Part shown: piece by piece, positions 39,762-47,954 of the stretch | Layout: every line of letters begins with the position of its first letter | Position numbering within the stretch: position 1 is the stretch's first letter | Source of the DNA: an uncultured Gammaproteobacteria bacterium | GTDB lineage: Bacteria > Pseudomonadota > Gammaproteobacteria > SZUA-140 | NCBI GenBank assembly: GCA_945787155.1 | Contig: CALZHD010000004.1 | Coordinates: forward strand, 1-60,531 | Reading direction: 5' to 3' | DNA: 60,531 nucleotides | Made by a program: the position numbers and the translations under genes | Notes under the pieces: generated by a model | Told to the model about the DNA's origin: nothing | What the model saw: the letters and a program-made list of their open reading frames with translations, nothing else | The model's database searches: none

Positions 39762-40573
39762 TTATATTTGTTGACGTTCGATGGTGTATTAATGGCACGC
39801 AAATCAGCGAGTGCATCACTGTGATCTGTAACATCTACGAATGCCTTTTTGAAAAAAACTTTTAGTGATTTTTTCAAATGACGCGTCACTTCTTTTTCGG
39901 GTATAGCCTTTAGCTTACAAAAAATGGCGAGCGCATATGCGACTTCGCGCTCCGAGAGGCTACCAACACGTTCCATCGCGGGCGAGCGACAGCTACCACA
40001 ACCCCCGCCACGATAGGGAGTGGCGGTGTTAGCAAACATCAAACCAAAACCATGTGCCACCGCCATGACCTCGGTGAGGTGTGGCAGTAGCGCTTCTTCA
40101 CAGGGGGGAGGAAGTTCCGCGAGGGCAGCGAGATGTACCATTAATGCATGGGCGAAATTGGCGATCATTACCTCAGGGCTGCCCACCTGTTTTGGCTCAT
40201 AAAAGAGCGTTAGATATGACTGTGAGGCATCAACCAGATCAGCATTGCCACTACTATCCTCTGCCATTGCCAGTAACACTTGATGGATAGATGCAGTATC
40301 TTCAGGATTACCATTAAATTGATGATGATCCATTGATCGTGTTGGCCAGTGGTTTAATCCTGAGTAGGCCTTGACCCGGTTCAGCATCAAATTGGCCATC
40401 TCTTCGATGCTCGTACCGCTGCCGGGAAAGTGCTTCGGTGTTGGCGTGATGAGCATAGTGTGCTGATAAAAGGACTCGCTACCAAAGCTACGTAGTGACC
40501 AGCCAAAGGCCTCAAATAGCCATTCGATTGAATCTTCATCCAGTAACGGTTCACGCTTAAAAAGTCCTAGCAT
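39758..40573 (-). CDS. Uncharacterised protein with a GGGCGSC motif
   Basis: The 271-residue protein starts MLGLFKREPLLDEDSIEWLF and has no signal peptide. A helical middle region is followed by RGGGCGSCRSPAMERVGSL and SEREVAYALAIFCKLK, a Cys pair that may bind metal or form a disulfide, then a charged, Lys-rich C-terminus. I do not recognise the family. The gene is convergent with the methyltransferase-like gene and overlaps its last 4 bases, so the two mRNAs are complementary at their 3' ends. It has a 40-base AT-rich upstream region that is divergent from the next small gene. Confidence 0.65.
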   Translation of the reverse strand: MLGLFKREPLLDEDSIEWLFEAFGWSLRSFGSESFYQHTMLITPTPKHFPGSGTSIEEMANLMLNRVKAYSGLNHWPTRSMDHHQFNGNPEDTASIHQVLLAMAEDSSGNADLVDASQSYLTLFYEPKQVGSPEVMIANFAHALMVHLAALAELPPPCEEALLPHLTEVMAVAHGFGLMFANTATPYRGGGCGSCRSPAMERVGSLSEREVAYALAIFCKLKAIPEKEVTRHLKKSLKVFFKKAFVDVTDHSDALADLRAINTPSNVNKYN

Positions 40574-40656
40574 GGTCTATTTATAGCTACATCCCCAATT
40601 TATTGCAATGTTATACTCATTAACTGTAATAAAAAGAGACAGGATCAAAACACCCG

Positions 40657-41142
40657 ATGCGTATATTGATATTATTTTGTTGCTCACTGCTAACTGTTGA
40701 CGCAATGGCTGATGACGCTCGCTCGGAGCTGCTTGCCTTCAATCCGCTGAATGGCATGCTGGAGAGCAATCGTTCAACCACAAAAGTGGAATCGGTCTTT
40801 GATAAAGATAACCAGTGTTTGCTAATTAGCAAAAGTACCACCGTCGCAAAGGCTGATGGTAGTTTTGAAAATGAAAATATAATGATGATCGATTTTAAAA
40901 ATCTGCCAATCAATGAGATGCATGCCGCTCATCGCGATGCTGGCAGCTGGCTCAATATCAGATATCAGATCTATGCATCGTTAACAAAACCGACGATTAA
41001 GTACAGTGTCACAAGCGCATCGATGCCAGGTATCACCTATGATCGTGAAGAAGATTACTTTATTTTTTTATTCAGTGATCTTGAGGCGGTAACATTGGCA
41101 CAACAGCTATTGATTGAGATCATTAACGAGTGCCAGCAGTAA
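40657..41142 (+). CDS. Small exported protein of unknown function
   Basis: The 161-residue product has a signal peptide MRILILFCCSLLTVDAMA with likely cleavage before DDARSELL. The mature part is mostly predicted beta-strand and contains LISKSTTVAKADGSF, MMIDFKNLPINEM and SMPGITYDREEDYFIFLFSD, with no known domain. It lies 11 bases before the convergent end of the SLATT-like gene and in the opposite orientation, so it is not part of that operon. Periplasmic location is likely; function is unknown. Confidence 0.7.
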   Translation: MRILILFCCSLLTVDAMADDARSELLAFNPLNGMLESNRSTTKVESVFDKDNQCLLISKSTTVAKADGSFENENIMMIDFKNLPINEMHAAHRDAGSWLNIRYQIYASLTKPTIKYSVTSASMPGITYDREEDYFIFLFSDLEAVTLAQQLLIEIINECQQ

Positions 41143-41153
41143 GTGATACTTGT

Positions 41154-42197
41154 TTACGGGGTTGTTGTCGGCTCCTTATTTTTCAGAGAAGCGTTTAACG
41201 ATTTGATGGTCTCATCTATCTCTTCGGTTTCAGAGAGCCATTGACGATGTTCCAGTGATAGTTGCTCATGCACGGCGGCGACATACTTCTGTAATACATC
41301 GCTGTTTCCCATCGCCACTGCCTCTTGAACCTCGCTATGACGCTCGCGAATATGGCTTAACAAATCGGCCGTGCGTCGATAACGCTCCGAGTTACGCTCA
41401 TCCTGATTCAGTTCTTCGCGACGACTTGCCACAGTAGCGAGTGCGGTGCCGATGATACCGATGGTGGCGAATTGTAATAGGTCTGCATTAAAAGCGCCCA
41501 GGATAGCAGCACCACCAGAACCGATGGCGAGGATAAAGGCGGCGATACTTCCAAGTGATACGGTCTTTTTTAGTGAGTGGCGATGCTGTACGCCACGCCC
41601 CTCATAGTATTTCTGCTGAATGGTGAATTGATAACGACGGAAGAATTCCAGGCATAGCATCTGGAGTTGCAGGTCATCTGGGTGTTGCTCATTCACCAGG
41701 CGAACAAGACGATTGAAATAGCCAAGCCGGTCGCTCTCTGCCGCGGCACGTGCCTGCATCCACCGTTCGAGAATGCGACCTCCACTAACACGGTGCAGCG
41801 CCCATGCCGCCCATGCACCACCAACGAGCGAGACGATGCCGAGAAACAGTGGGATCAGTTGTACACTATCCACCGTTTCTTTTGCGCCGGCAGTAAAAAA
41901 TGCTACCGAGGCAGCGCTGATGGTCGCAGCAAACACCGCCCACGTAGCCTGGCTTGATAGACGTTTGAACTGCGCCTGCTCTTCACGTGCCCGTTCATCA
42001 TTACGCTCGTATCGGCGTGCCGTTTCAGTCAATGCCTGGTTGCGTAGCAGAGTCGCTAGCTGTGGTGCGTCATTATCGATGTGATAGGGAAAGGCCGTCG
42101 GTTGAATGACATAGTCAGCCGAATCATCATGGCCGATCGCCACCGTGGCAATATCAATGAGCTCATGGTGTGCCTGTTGTGCTAGCTTCTGATCCAT
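41154..42197 (-). CDS. SLATT-like membrane protein with two helix pairs
   Basis: The 347-residue protein has four membrane segments in two pairs: about residues 85-104 and 113-134, then 214-235 and 241-258. After the second pair comes a charged helical tail (REELNQDERNSERYRRTADL, then HIRERHSEV). This layout, 2TM units with amphipathic charged flanks, is that of SLATT and DUF4231 domains, predicted pore-forming effectors linked to nucleotide-sensor systems. The first 75 residues are soluble and unassigned (NDAPQLATLL onward is charged, helical). The gene lies 61 bases downstream of the TIR-domain gene, on the same strand, and is likely the second gene of that operon. An inner-membrane protein with an effector role is my inference. 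Confidence 0.7.
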   Translation of the reverse strand: MDQKLAQQAHHELIDIATVAIGHDDSADYVIQPTAFPYHIDNDAPQLATLLRNQALTETARRYERNDERAREEQAQFKRLSSQATWAVFAATISAASVAFFTAGAKETVDSVQLIPLFLGIVSLVGGAWAAWALHRVSGGRILERWMQARAAAESDRLGYFNRLVRLVNEQHPDDLQLQMLCLEFFRRYQFTIQQKYYEGRGVQHRHSLKKTVSLGSIAAFILAIGSGGAAILGAFNADLLQFATIGIIGTALATVASRREELNQDERNSERYRRTADLLSHIRERHSEVQEAVAMGNSDVLQKYVAAVHEQLSLEHRQWLSETEEIDETIKSLNASLKNKEPTTTP

Positions 42198-42258
42198 ACC
42201 TTTCCATTTCTATACCATTTATATCGCAGCGCATTATTTAATCAGGTGCGGTATTGAT

Positions 42259-43461
42259 TCAGGCCAATACCTCCGAAAAACGTTGCGATACCATCTTGAG
42301 GAATAGCTTGTTGATGGGTAAAAATTCCTGCATCACTTTGTGAATGAGCGTGCCGTTGCGATCATGCAGTGCCATATCGAGTCTGCCGCTTCCTTCAATA
42401 TTAGTGAGCTGGTGCCACTGTTGATAGATTGAGTCTATCGTATCCTTGCTAGTGTCGTCATAAAACTGCGTCTTGAGGAGTGCCTGGCTCTGGCTGCCAG
42501 CGCTCTCTCCTTCGAACATGATGCGATCAATTGACGAACGTAATTCGACTGCTGTCTTAGTATCCATCACATCTTTATGATACTGCTTATTCTCCAGAAT
42601 TTCCCAGCGAAAACGTAATGCGAACTTCAGTGCTGCAGCCAGAATAGCAATGCCCTGCGGAATGGTATCAGGGGATATATCATCATACGAGCCATTGTCG
42701 AGGATTGTGGGAGGTGATACCTGGCTGGAAATGATCTCGGCAATTGGTTCCACCATTGTATCCTTATTGATTGCATCCATTCCAGGAAGTGGATTTGGTT
42801 CACAGAAAAGCTTTTTTAGAAAGGGGATCAAACGCGTACGGGTTGCCGGCACCGCTTCAACATTACTGATCTGATTCGGAATCTTACTGCCCTCATGGTG
42901 AATACAGATGAGGCGATCGCCCGGAAGTTTTTTTGCGCGAAACAGCCCGCTTTCATAAAGACACCAGTCCCAGTCTTCAGCGGGATCTGGCAGCAGCAGG
43001 ATAAACCAGTGGGCATTACGTGTGGCACGTAGGCTCTTCTCGCGGTAATCCTTATTGCTTGAAAATTCACTAGCATAAGTAATGTTCAGTTTAGAGGATG
43101 CGCCCCGCATCGCCTTAACCACAGCAGTGGCGACTGCTTCATCCTTGGGTTTATAGCTGATGAAGACATTGATTTTGTTATTATAGATTGCTCGCGCAAA
43201 CTTTTTGATGGAATGAACCACTTCACGTGAGTCTTTATCTTTAAGCAGTTCGACTGACCTGATAATTTCCTCTGCACAGGGATCATTGCTACTGATAAAT
43301 TCCTTGATCAGATATTCAATCAGTTCAGCAGCAAATGGTTTACCTTCGAGTTGTAATTCAAGCTCTTTGATATATAAAGCACAGCGCGGATACTGTTCAG
43401 CGAGATGTATTATCCGCTCAGCAGGCGTAGTGGCCAGGGACTGAACATGGGCTTCCATCAT
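42259..43461 (-). CDS. TIR-domain protein, likely NADase-type sensor/effector
   Basis: The 400-residue protein has a central TIR domain at about residues 97-225. It opens with NKINVFISYKPKDEAVATAV (betaA and BB loop), and the predicted catalytic Glu is Glu170 in DWDWCLYESGLFRA, equivalent to the WCxxE motif of NAD-cleaving TIR domains. Residues 1-95 form a helical region resembling small effector-associated domains. Residues 230-400 are helical with no named domain (PQGIAILAAALKFALRFRWE, then IDRIMFEGESAGSQS). No signal peptide or transmembrane segment. The gene is the first of a likely operon with the SLATT-like gene. It is not a Thoeris or pAgo-associated arrangement as far as visible here. 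Immune function is inferred from domain content only. Confidence 0.8.
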   Translation of the reverse strand: MMEAHVQSLATTPAERIIHLAEQYPRCALYIKELELQLEGKPFAAELIEYLIKEFISSNDPCAEEIIRSVELLKDKDSREVVHSIKKFARAIYNNKINVFISYKPKDEAVATAVVKAMRGASSKLNITYASEFSSNKDYREKSLRATRNAHWFILLLPDPAEDWDWCLYESGLFRAKKLPGDRLICIHHEGSKIPNQISNVEAVPATRTRLIPFLKKLFCEPNPLPGMDAINKDTMVEPIAEIISSQVSPPTILDNGSYDDISPDTIPQGIAILAAALKFALRFRWEILENKQYHKDVMDTKTAVELRSSIDRIMFEGESAGSQSQALLKTQFYDDTSKDTIDSIYQQWHQLTNIEGSGRLDMALHDRNGTLIHKVMQEFLPINKLFLKMVSQRFSEVLA

Positions 43462-43659
43462 AGCAGTGCACCCCCATTAATGTTGAGATCGAACCTGAGC
43501 GGTTAATAATATGTGCTCTGGTGAAAAAAGACAATTATGATGAGGCAACTGGATATGGAGGTATGCCGCGATCATTGCTTTGCGCCAGCTGGTGTATGAC
43601 GACAAAAGATTATTCAGGCATTATTAATGGATCAATTATTTTTTGATAGGCAGGATATT

Positions 43660-44193
43660 ATGACGGACATAGCACAAAAAATGCAGCTGATTAAATTGAT
43701 CGTGCTCGATGTCGATGGCGTACTCACCGATGGCACCATTATCTACACCGTCGATGGTTCTGAGAGCAAGGCCTTCTCAACTCAGGATGGCTTTGGCATC
43801 ACCATGGCGCAGCAGGCAGGGCTCAGGTTTGGTGCGTTAACCGGCCGAATCAGCAAGGCCGTTGAGCGGCGGGTTAAAGATCTCAAATTCGAGTTCTACA
43901 AAAGTGGACACCTTTATAAGGTCAAGCATCTCAACGCAATGATTGCTGAGGCGGGATTGCAACCACAGCAGGTGCTCTATATGGGAGATGATATCGTCGA
44001 TCTTGCGTGTGCACCCTATGTTGGACTCTTTGTTGCGCCAGCCAATGCACAACCTCGCATCCAGCAACAGGCAGCATGGGTAACTGAAGCGAGTGGTGGC
44101 AATGGTGCAGTGAGAGAGATAGTCAACACGGTATTGCAGGCGCAGCGAAAATTGGAGGAGTTTGAACAGCGATTTTTGAATCAGTCAGAATAA
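43660..44193 (+). CDS. kdsC: 3-deoxy-D-manno-octulosonate 8-phosphate phosphatase
   Basis: The 177-residue HAD-family enzyme removes phosphate from KDO-8-phosphate, a step toward lipopolysaccharide inner core. The nucleophile motif LDVDGVLTDG (two Asp) lies near residue 17, followed by FSTQDGFGITMAQQAG and LTGRISKAVERR, and YMGDDIVDL closes the Mg site. These match KdsC, a tetrameric C0-type HAD. The ATG at 43660 has AGGCAGG upstream; an ATG at 43627 has no such site and adds eleven residues. In many gammaproteobacteria kdsC lies with kdsD and lpt genes; here it stands alone. Confidence 0.93.
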   Translation: MTDIAQKMQLIKLIVLDVDGVLTDGTIIYTVDGSESKAFSTQDGFGITMAQQAGLRFGALTGRISKAVERRVKDLKFEFYKSGHLYKVKHLNAMIAEAGLQPQQVLYMGDDIVDLACAPYVGLFVAPANAQPRIQQQAAWVTEASGGNGAVREIVNTVLQAQRKLEEFEQRFLNQSE

Positions 44194-44431
44194 ACACCGT
44201 TCACGCTATTCATTGCGTATGATATCACCCATTAATTGTACGAAGGTGAGTTGATCTACGCGTTTGTCAGTGCTAATTTTAGTAAAATATATTCGTTTAT
44301 AGGAATGCTTTGAGTTGAGTGTATCAGTTTACTTACGGTGCCGATCATGGAATAGTCGGATTCCGATTAAATGATCTTTATATTTTTTGTAGTAGATTTA
44401 GACATCAATTTTTAAGAAAGGAGATACGCGC

Positions 44432-44749
44432 ATGGCCCAGTATATTATTACTTACCTCGGCGGTGATCAGCCATCCAGCCCAGAGGAAGGTAAGCAACAT
44501 TTCGCGAAATATAAAGAATGGTTATCCTCATTGGGTGACTCAGTAGTAAGTCCTGCCAATCCGTTTAAGAATACGTGTACAGTAAACTCTGACGGTACTG
44601 TTACCACTGGCAGCACAACATCAATGTCTGGTTACACTATCATTGAAGCTGATTCTACGGAGACAGCCCTGGAGATTGCAAAAGCTTGTCCGTTTCTTGA
44701 TATTGGTGGTTCACTTGAAGTATCGGAGTTAATGCAGATGCCAGGCTAA
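44432..44749 (+). CDS. YCII-family protein
   Basis: The 105-residue protein starts MAQYIITYLGGDQPSSPEEG and includes KQHFAKYKEWLSSLG and GYTIIEADSTETALEIAKAC, followed by PFLDIGGSLEVSELM. These match the ferredoxin-like YCII domain, found in bacterial enzymes such as some dehydrochlorinase-like proteins and many of unknown role. A strong AAGGAGAT ribosome site sits 6 bases before the ATG. The gene is isolated, with 238 bases to kdsC and no close neighbour downstream. It is cytosolic. Function is unknown. Confidence 0.78.
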   Translation: MAQYIITYLGGDQPSSPEEGKQHFAKYKEWLSSLGDSVVSPANPFKNTCTVNSDGTVTTGSTTSMSGYTIIEADSTETALEIAKACPFLDIGGSLEVSELMQMPG

Positions 44750-44848
44750 GAATAAGCATAACAATTTTCACTCGGCAAAAATCGCCGCTCGTATTTCGAA
44801 CTGCTTTTTTCTCCCGCAAAAAATATAAGTCATCGTAAAAGTTATAGA

Positions 44849-45010
44849 ATGAAAATTAGCATAGGGAACTATACTATTCGCAGTTTTGTAGAAGGTGATG
44901 TTTCTACGTTCTGTAAACATGCAAATAATTCAAAAATAGCGGTTAATTTGGAAAGCCGTTGCCCCTGGCTGCATTTCCTTCGAGTGCGCAGAAAGTCCAG
45001 CTTGTGTTAA
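44849..45010 (+). pseudogene. Truncated remnant of a GNAT acetyltransferase
   Basis: Frame 44849-45010 encodes 53 residues beginning MKISIGNYTIRSFVEGDVST and FCKHANNSKIAVNLESRCP. That is the N-terminal beta-strand/helix pattern of RimJ/RimL-type GNAT proteins (YTIRxFxxxD...YANNxKI...NL). After about residue 37 the similarity stops and the frame ends at residue 53, far short of the usual 170-180 residues. No continuation is visible downstream before the CvfB-like gene. I interpret it as a decayed gene fragment; an independent small gene is possible but less likely. The remaining intergenic parts (44750-44848, 45011-45181) show nothing else. Confidence 0.5.
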
Positions 45011-45181
45011 AACCACTAGTCCCCTTTTCGTTGTTTCTCGCACTTCTGAACACAAAGACCACAATTGCAAGGAAGATGAGTGAAGAGTCCAATCAGTGAT
45101 AAAACTGTGACGAATTCTCACATTTCATATGTCGAGCTGTATAATACTCGTGTCTCAGTCCTCACCACTCCCGGAACAAAC

Positions 45182-46018
45182 ATGATCACAGTTGGCAAGC
45201 ATTATAATTTAGAAGTAGTAAAGAGCGTCCACTTTGGTTTTTATCTCGATGCTAAAAACCTCGGTGAGGTGTTGTTGCCTGGTAAGTATGCCGCGGATGA
45301 TCTTGCTATCGGTGATTTCATTGATGTGTTTCTTTATCTCGATTCAGAAGATCGCCCGGTCGCAACCACCGAAACACCTTTTGCCTGTGTAGGTGAGTTC
45401 GCGTACCTGCGTGTCATGGCGACCACCAAGGTGGGTGCCTTTATCGATTGGGGCCTGGAGAAAGATATATTAGTTCCCTTTTCTGAGCAGCATGTGCCGA
45501 TGGTGGCTGGGCGCTCATATCTGGTTTATATATATCTTGATAAGGCCAGTGGCCGCATTACGGCATCGTCAAAAATCGACAAGTTTCTGGATGACGAACA
45601 ACCGCATGACTTCAAAGATAAACAGCCCGTTAATTTGATTATTGCCAATACGACTGATCTCGGTTTTAAGGCGATCATTAACCACAGTCATTGGGGTGTG
45701 CTATATGCGAACGATGTGCATGAACGCCTGAGCTTTGGTCAGTATAAAGAAGGTTTTATTAAACAGGTCCGCCCTGATAATAAAATTGATCTAACCCTTC
45801 AAGGTGGCCACGGAAGCCGCAGTAAACACGCTCTCCTCATCGAAAAACAGTTAAATGAAAACGATGGTTTTATGGCCGTGCATGACAAGTCCGATCCCGC
45901 ACTGATTTCAAAACTGTTTGGTATAAGCAAAGGGGCCTTTAAAAAAGCCATTGGCATTTTATATAAACAGAAAGTGATTACAATTGAAAAGGATGGCATT
46001 CGTCTAGTGAGGAAGTAA
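45182..46018 (+). CDS. CvfB/YitL-like S1 RNA-binding protein
   Basis: The 278-residue protein starts MITVGKHYNLEVVKSVHFGF and contains three S1-like OB folds: YLDAKNLGEVLLPGKYAADD, then FAYLRVMATTKVGAFIDWGL, and NTTDLGFKAIINHSHWGVLY. The C-terminus is a winged-helix-like segment (ISKLFGISKGAFKKAIGILY then EKDGIRLVRK). This is the architecture of CvfB in Staphylococcus and YitL in Bacillus, which bind RNA and affect virulence and RNA stability. The start chosen is ATG 45182 because family members begin at this point and GGA lies upstream; GTG 45080 would add 34 unconserved residues. It is a single gene with no coupled neighbour. Confidence 0.85.
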   Translation: MITVGKHYNLEVVKSVHFGFYLDAKNLGEVLLPGKYAADDLAIGDFIDVFLYLDSEDRPVATTETPFACVGEFAYLRVMATTKVGAFIDWGLEKDILVPFSEQHVPMVAGRSYLVYIYLDKASGRITASSKIDKFLDDEQPHDFKDKQPVNLIIANTTDLGFKAIINHSHWGVLYANDVHERLSFGQYKEGFIKQVRPDNKIDLTLQGGHGSRSKHALLIEKQLNENDGFMAVHDKSDPALISKLFGISKGAFKKAIGILYKQKVITIEKDGIRLVRK

Positions 46019-46071
46019 GTTATATTTAAATAATGACCGCTCCTCGTATTGTTCAATGAGAGGATAAATTC

Positions 46072-46755
46072 ATGCGCGTGAGCAAGGATATTTTTTACCT
46101 GGTTAACCCCCCTCTGTTTTTGATGGTCTTCGTCGCGGGGATGCTGGTGATGCCCTTTCAGGCTACAGCTGATGAGGCGCGCTGGTACGTAGGTGGTGCC
46201 GCCTTTGGCCGGGTAATTGTGGATCGCAATGTGAGTGACTTCGATGACGGTTCCATTATTAGCGGTAGAGTCGATGATAAAGACAGTGGCTGGAAGCTGT
46301 ATGGTGGTTATCGATACAGTAAATATCTTGCCGTCGAGTTCGGCCGTACTCGCCTGAATAACGACCTCGATGATACAACTACTTTCACTGGCCAGTCCGA
46401 CGGTTCTGGCAGCAAATATGCCTCAGGTACTGTTAGTGTCGATATCGATAAACCGATTGCCTATTATCTGGCGGCGGCAGGCAGATTACCGATGCCACTT
46501 GGCCCTCCGCCATACGATGACAGACTTGCGCTAGTTGGAAAGATTGGTGTGGCTGCGTGGAAAGCAACAGAAACGACGATTGATTCAAACGGGAGAGTCG
46601 ACAAAGATAAGGATGGCACTAATTTAATGGCAGGCCTGGCGTTGGAGTATAAATGGCCCAATGGCATCGCCATTAAAAGTGAACTGGAATATTATCGAAA
46701 TATTGTTGATGAACAATATGAATTTCATGCTTTAGGATTGAGCTATGACTTCTAG
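46072..46755 (+). CDS. Outer-membrane beta-barrel protein (OmpW/OmpA-like small barrel)
   Basis: The 227-residue protein has a long signal (hydrophobic PLFLMVFVAGMLVMPFQATA, then DEARWYVGG) and alternating aromatic strands such as WYVGGAAFGRV, WKLYGGYRYSKYLAVEFGRT, AYYLAAAG and IAIKSELEYYRN. It ends in Phe (ALGLSYDF), as outer-membrane barrel proteins recognised by BamA do. Loops are Asp/Gly-rich. About eight strands can be drawn. An opacity/OmpA-like small porin or adhesin is the best guess. An ATG at 46072 with GAGAGGA upstream is the start. Confidence 0.83.
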   Translation: MRVSKDIFYLVNPPLFLMVFVAGMLVMPFQATADEARWYVGGAAFGRVIVDRNVSDFDDGSIISGRVDDKDSGWKLYGGYRYSKYLAVEFGRTRLNNDLDDTTTFTGQSDGSGSKYASGTVSVDIDKPIAYYLAAAGRLPMPLGPPPYDDRLALVGKIGVAAWKATETTIDSNGRVDKDKDGTNLMAGLALEYKWPNGIAIKSELEYYRNIVDEQYEFHALGLSYDF

Positions 46756-47150
46756 TCAGGCAGTTTGATTCATTTCAGTTTTAAATAATGTCCATGGCGG
46801 GTGCTTGAGCCGGTAGATCTGCCAGGCATGCTAATGAAATGTATCTTTAGTCAGCGGATAACGCGCTGTTGAATGTTCAAGATTGCTTATACGAGCTGAT
46901 CGCTTATAAATTAAGATGATGTCTGTATTGAATTAATCGTTTTAATGGCCATGTTTGTGGAAGAGTACCGCATATGCGGACTCATTATATGTTAATGTCA
47001 GCAACAATTATTTTCTGACCAGAGTAATCAGGATTAATGCTGGTGATGGATGTAACAAAATAGTAAGAGGAACTGCAACGAGTGGAATCCCCGTTGGTGA
47101 CACTGTTATCCCCTGTCTGGGTTCACTGCTTTGACTAAAGGTGTATTTAC
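46756..47150. other. Gene-free stretch with a 12-bp palindrome
   Basis: No convincing gene is seen here. CCGCATATGCGG at 46968-46979 is a perfect 12-base palindrome about 171 bases upstream of the SH3 lipoprotein gene, a candidate regulator site. Its downstream region is AT-rich (TTATATGTTAATG). Confidence 0.45.
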
Positions 47151-47909
47151 ATGACAGTCGGACATCGTTATTTGGCGCGGTCGTTAGCATTGATATTGTG
47201 GAGTATCACTATGGCAGGTTGCGCAGTGCAGCAGCCTCCCCCGTTAGCAACGATCCCGCCGCCGCCTATTCCATCTCCAGATTCGCTACCGATGTCGCTT
47301 GAAGAACAGAGGGAAATGATCATGCACCTGCTGCAGGTTTTGTCAGAGAAGGAAGCGGAAATCAATAAGCTGCGAGCACGCCAGCAGAGTCAGGCTCAAG
47401 AACTGAAAGAAACCACGAGTGAAATGGCGCGTGCAGAGATTAAGTTGCGTCGATTTGCGACTGAAGCCGACGTCGCTTCGCATCTTGCCGAGGTGGAGGT
47501 CGCGATGGAGGCGCTACGCTCCACGCTGGGGCCAGAACACAAGGTATCGCTACAGCTACTGGCACAGCGACTTCTGGGTGCCGCCTCAACCTCATTTGAA
47601 CAGGCTGAATACAGTATTGCGGCAAACCTTGCTGCACAGGCCGAACAATTTATTGACATGTTGATGGATAATCATACGATGTCAGCGCCGCAAGTGGTAC
47701 CAGAGATTCCATTCAAGGTTGCTATCCCGTTAATAATAAAGGTCGATAGTCACTTACGCCGTCAGCCGCACAACCATGGTGACGTGCTCGACGTGCTACA
47801 GAAGGCGACTCCAGTGGTAGCGCGTGCCTATAGGGGACAGTGGTTACATGTACAGACTGAGGCCGGAGATTCCGGCTGGATCATGGCCGAGTTACTCGAA
47901 GCACCCTAG
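47151..47909 (+). CDS. Lipoprotein with coiled coil and C-terminal bacterial SH3 domain
   Basis: The 252-residue precursor has a lipoprotein signal (RSLALILWSITMAGC, lipobox MAGC at Cys24), a Pro-rich spacer, a long coiled coil (EEQREMIMHLLQVLSEKEAE to ETTSEMARAEIKLRRFAT, about residues 51-105), a helical middle domain (ASTSFEQAEYSIAANLAAQA), and a C-terminal SH3b-like domain with LRRQPHNHGDVLDVLQKATP and GQWLHVQTEAGDSGWIM. SH3b domains bind cell-wall peptides; the protein may tether the outer membrane to peptidoglycan. It is a single-gene unit, convergent with the diguanylate cyclase gene. Confidence 0.8.
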   Translation: MTVGHRYLARSLALILWSITMAGCAVQQPPPLATIPPPPIPSPDSLPMSLEEQREMIMHLLQVLSEKEAEINKLRARQQSQAQELKETTSEMARAEIKLRRFATEADVASHLAEVEVAMEALRSTLGPEHKVSLQLLAQRLLGAASTSFEQAEYSIAANLAAQAEQFIDMLMDNHTMSAPQVVPEIPFKVAIPLIIKVDSHLRRQPHNHGDVLDVLQKATPVVARAYRGQWLHVQTEAGDSGWIMAELLEAP

Positions 47910-47954
47910 GGTGATACGTGCAAAGCCACGTGTTATTAAGCCCGATTCATCATC

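Noticed and set aside
41154-43461. Reading the TIR-SLATT pair as a Thoeris or CBASS system
   Set aside because: No ThsA-type SIR2/SLOG protein, cyclase or CD-NTase is nearby, and the two domains do not match those layouts.
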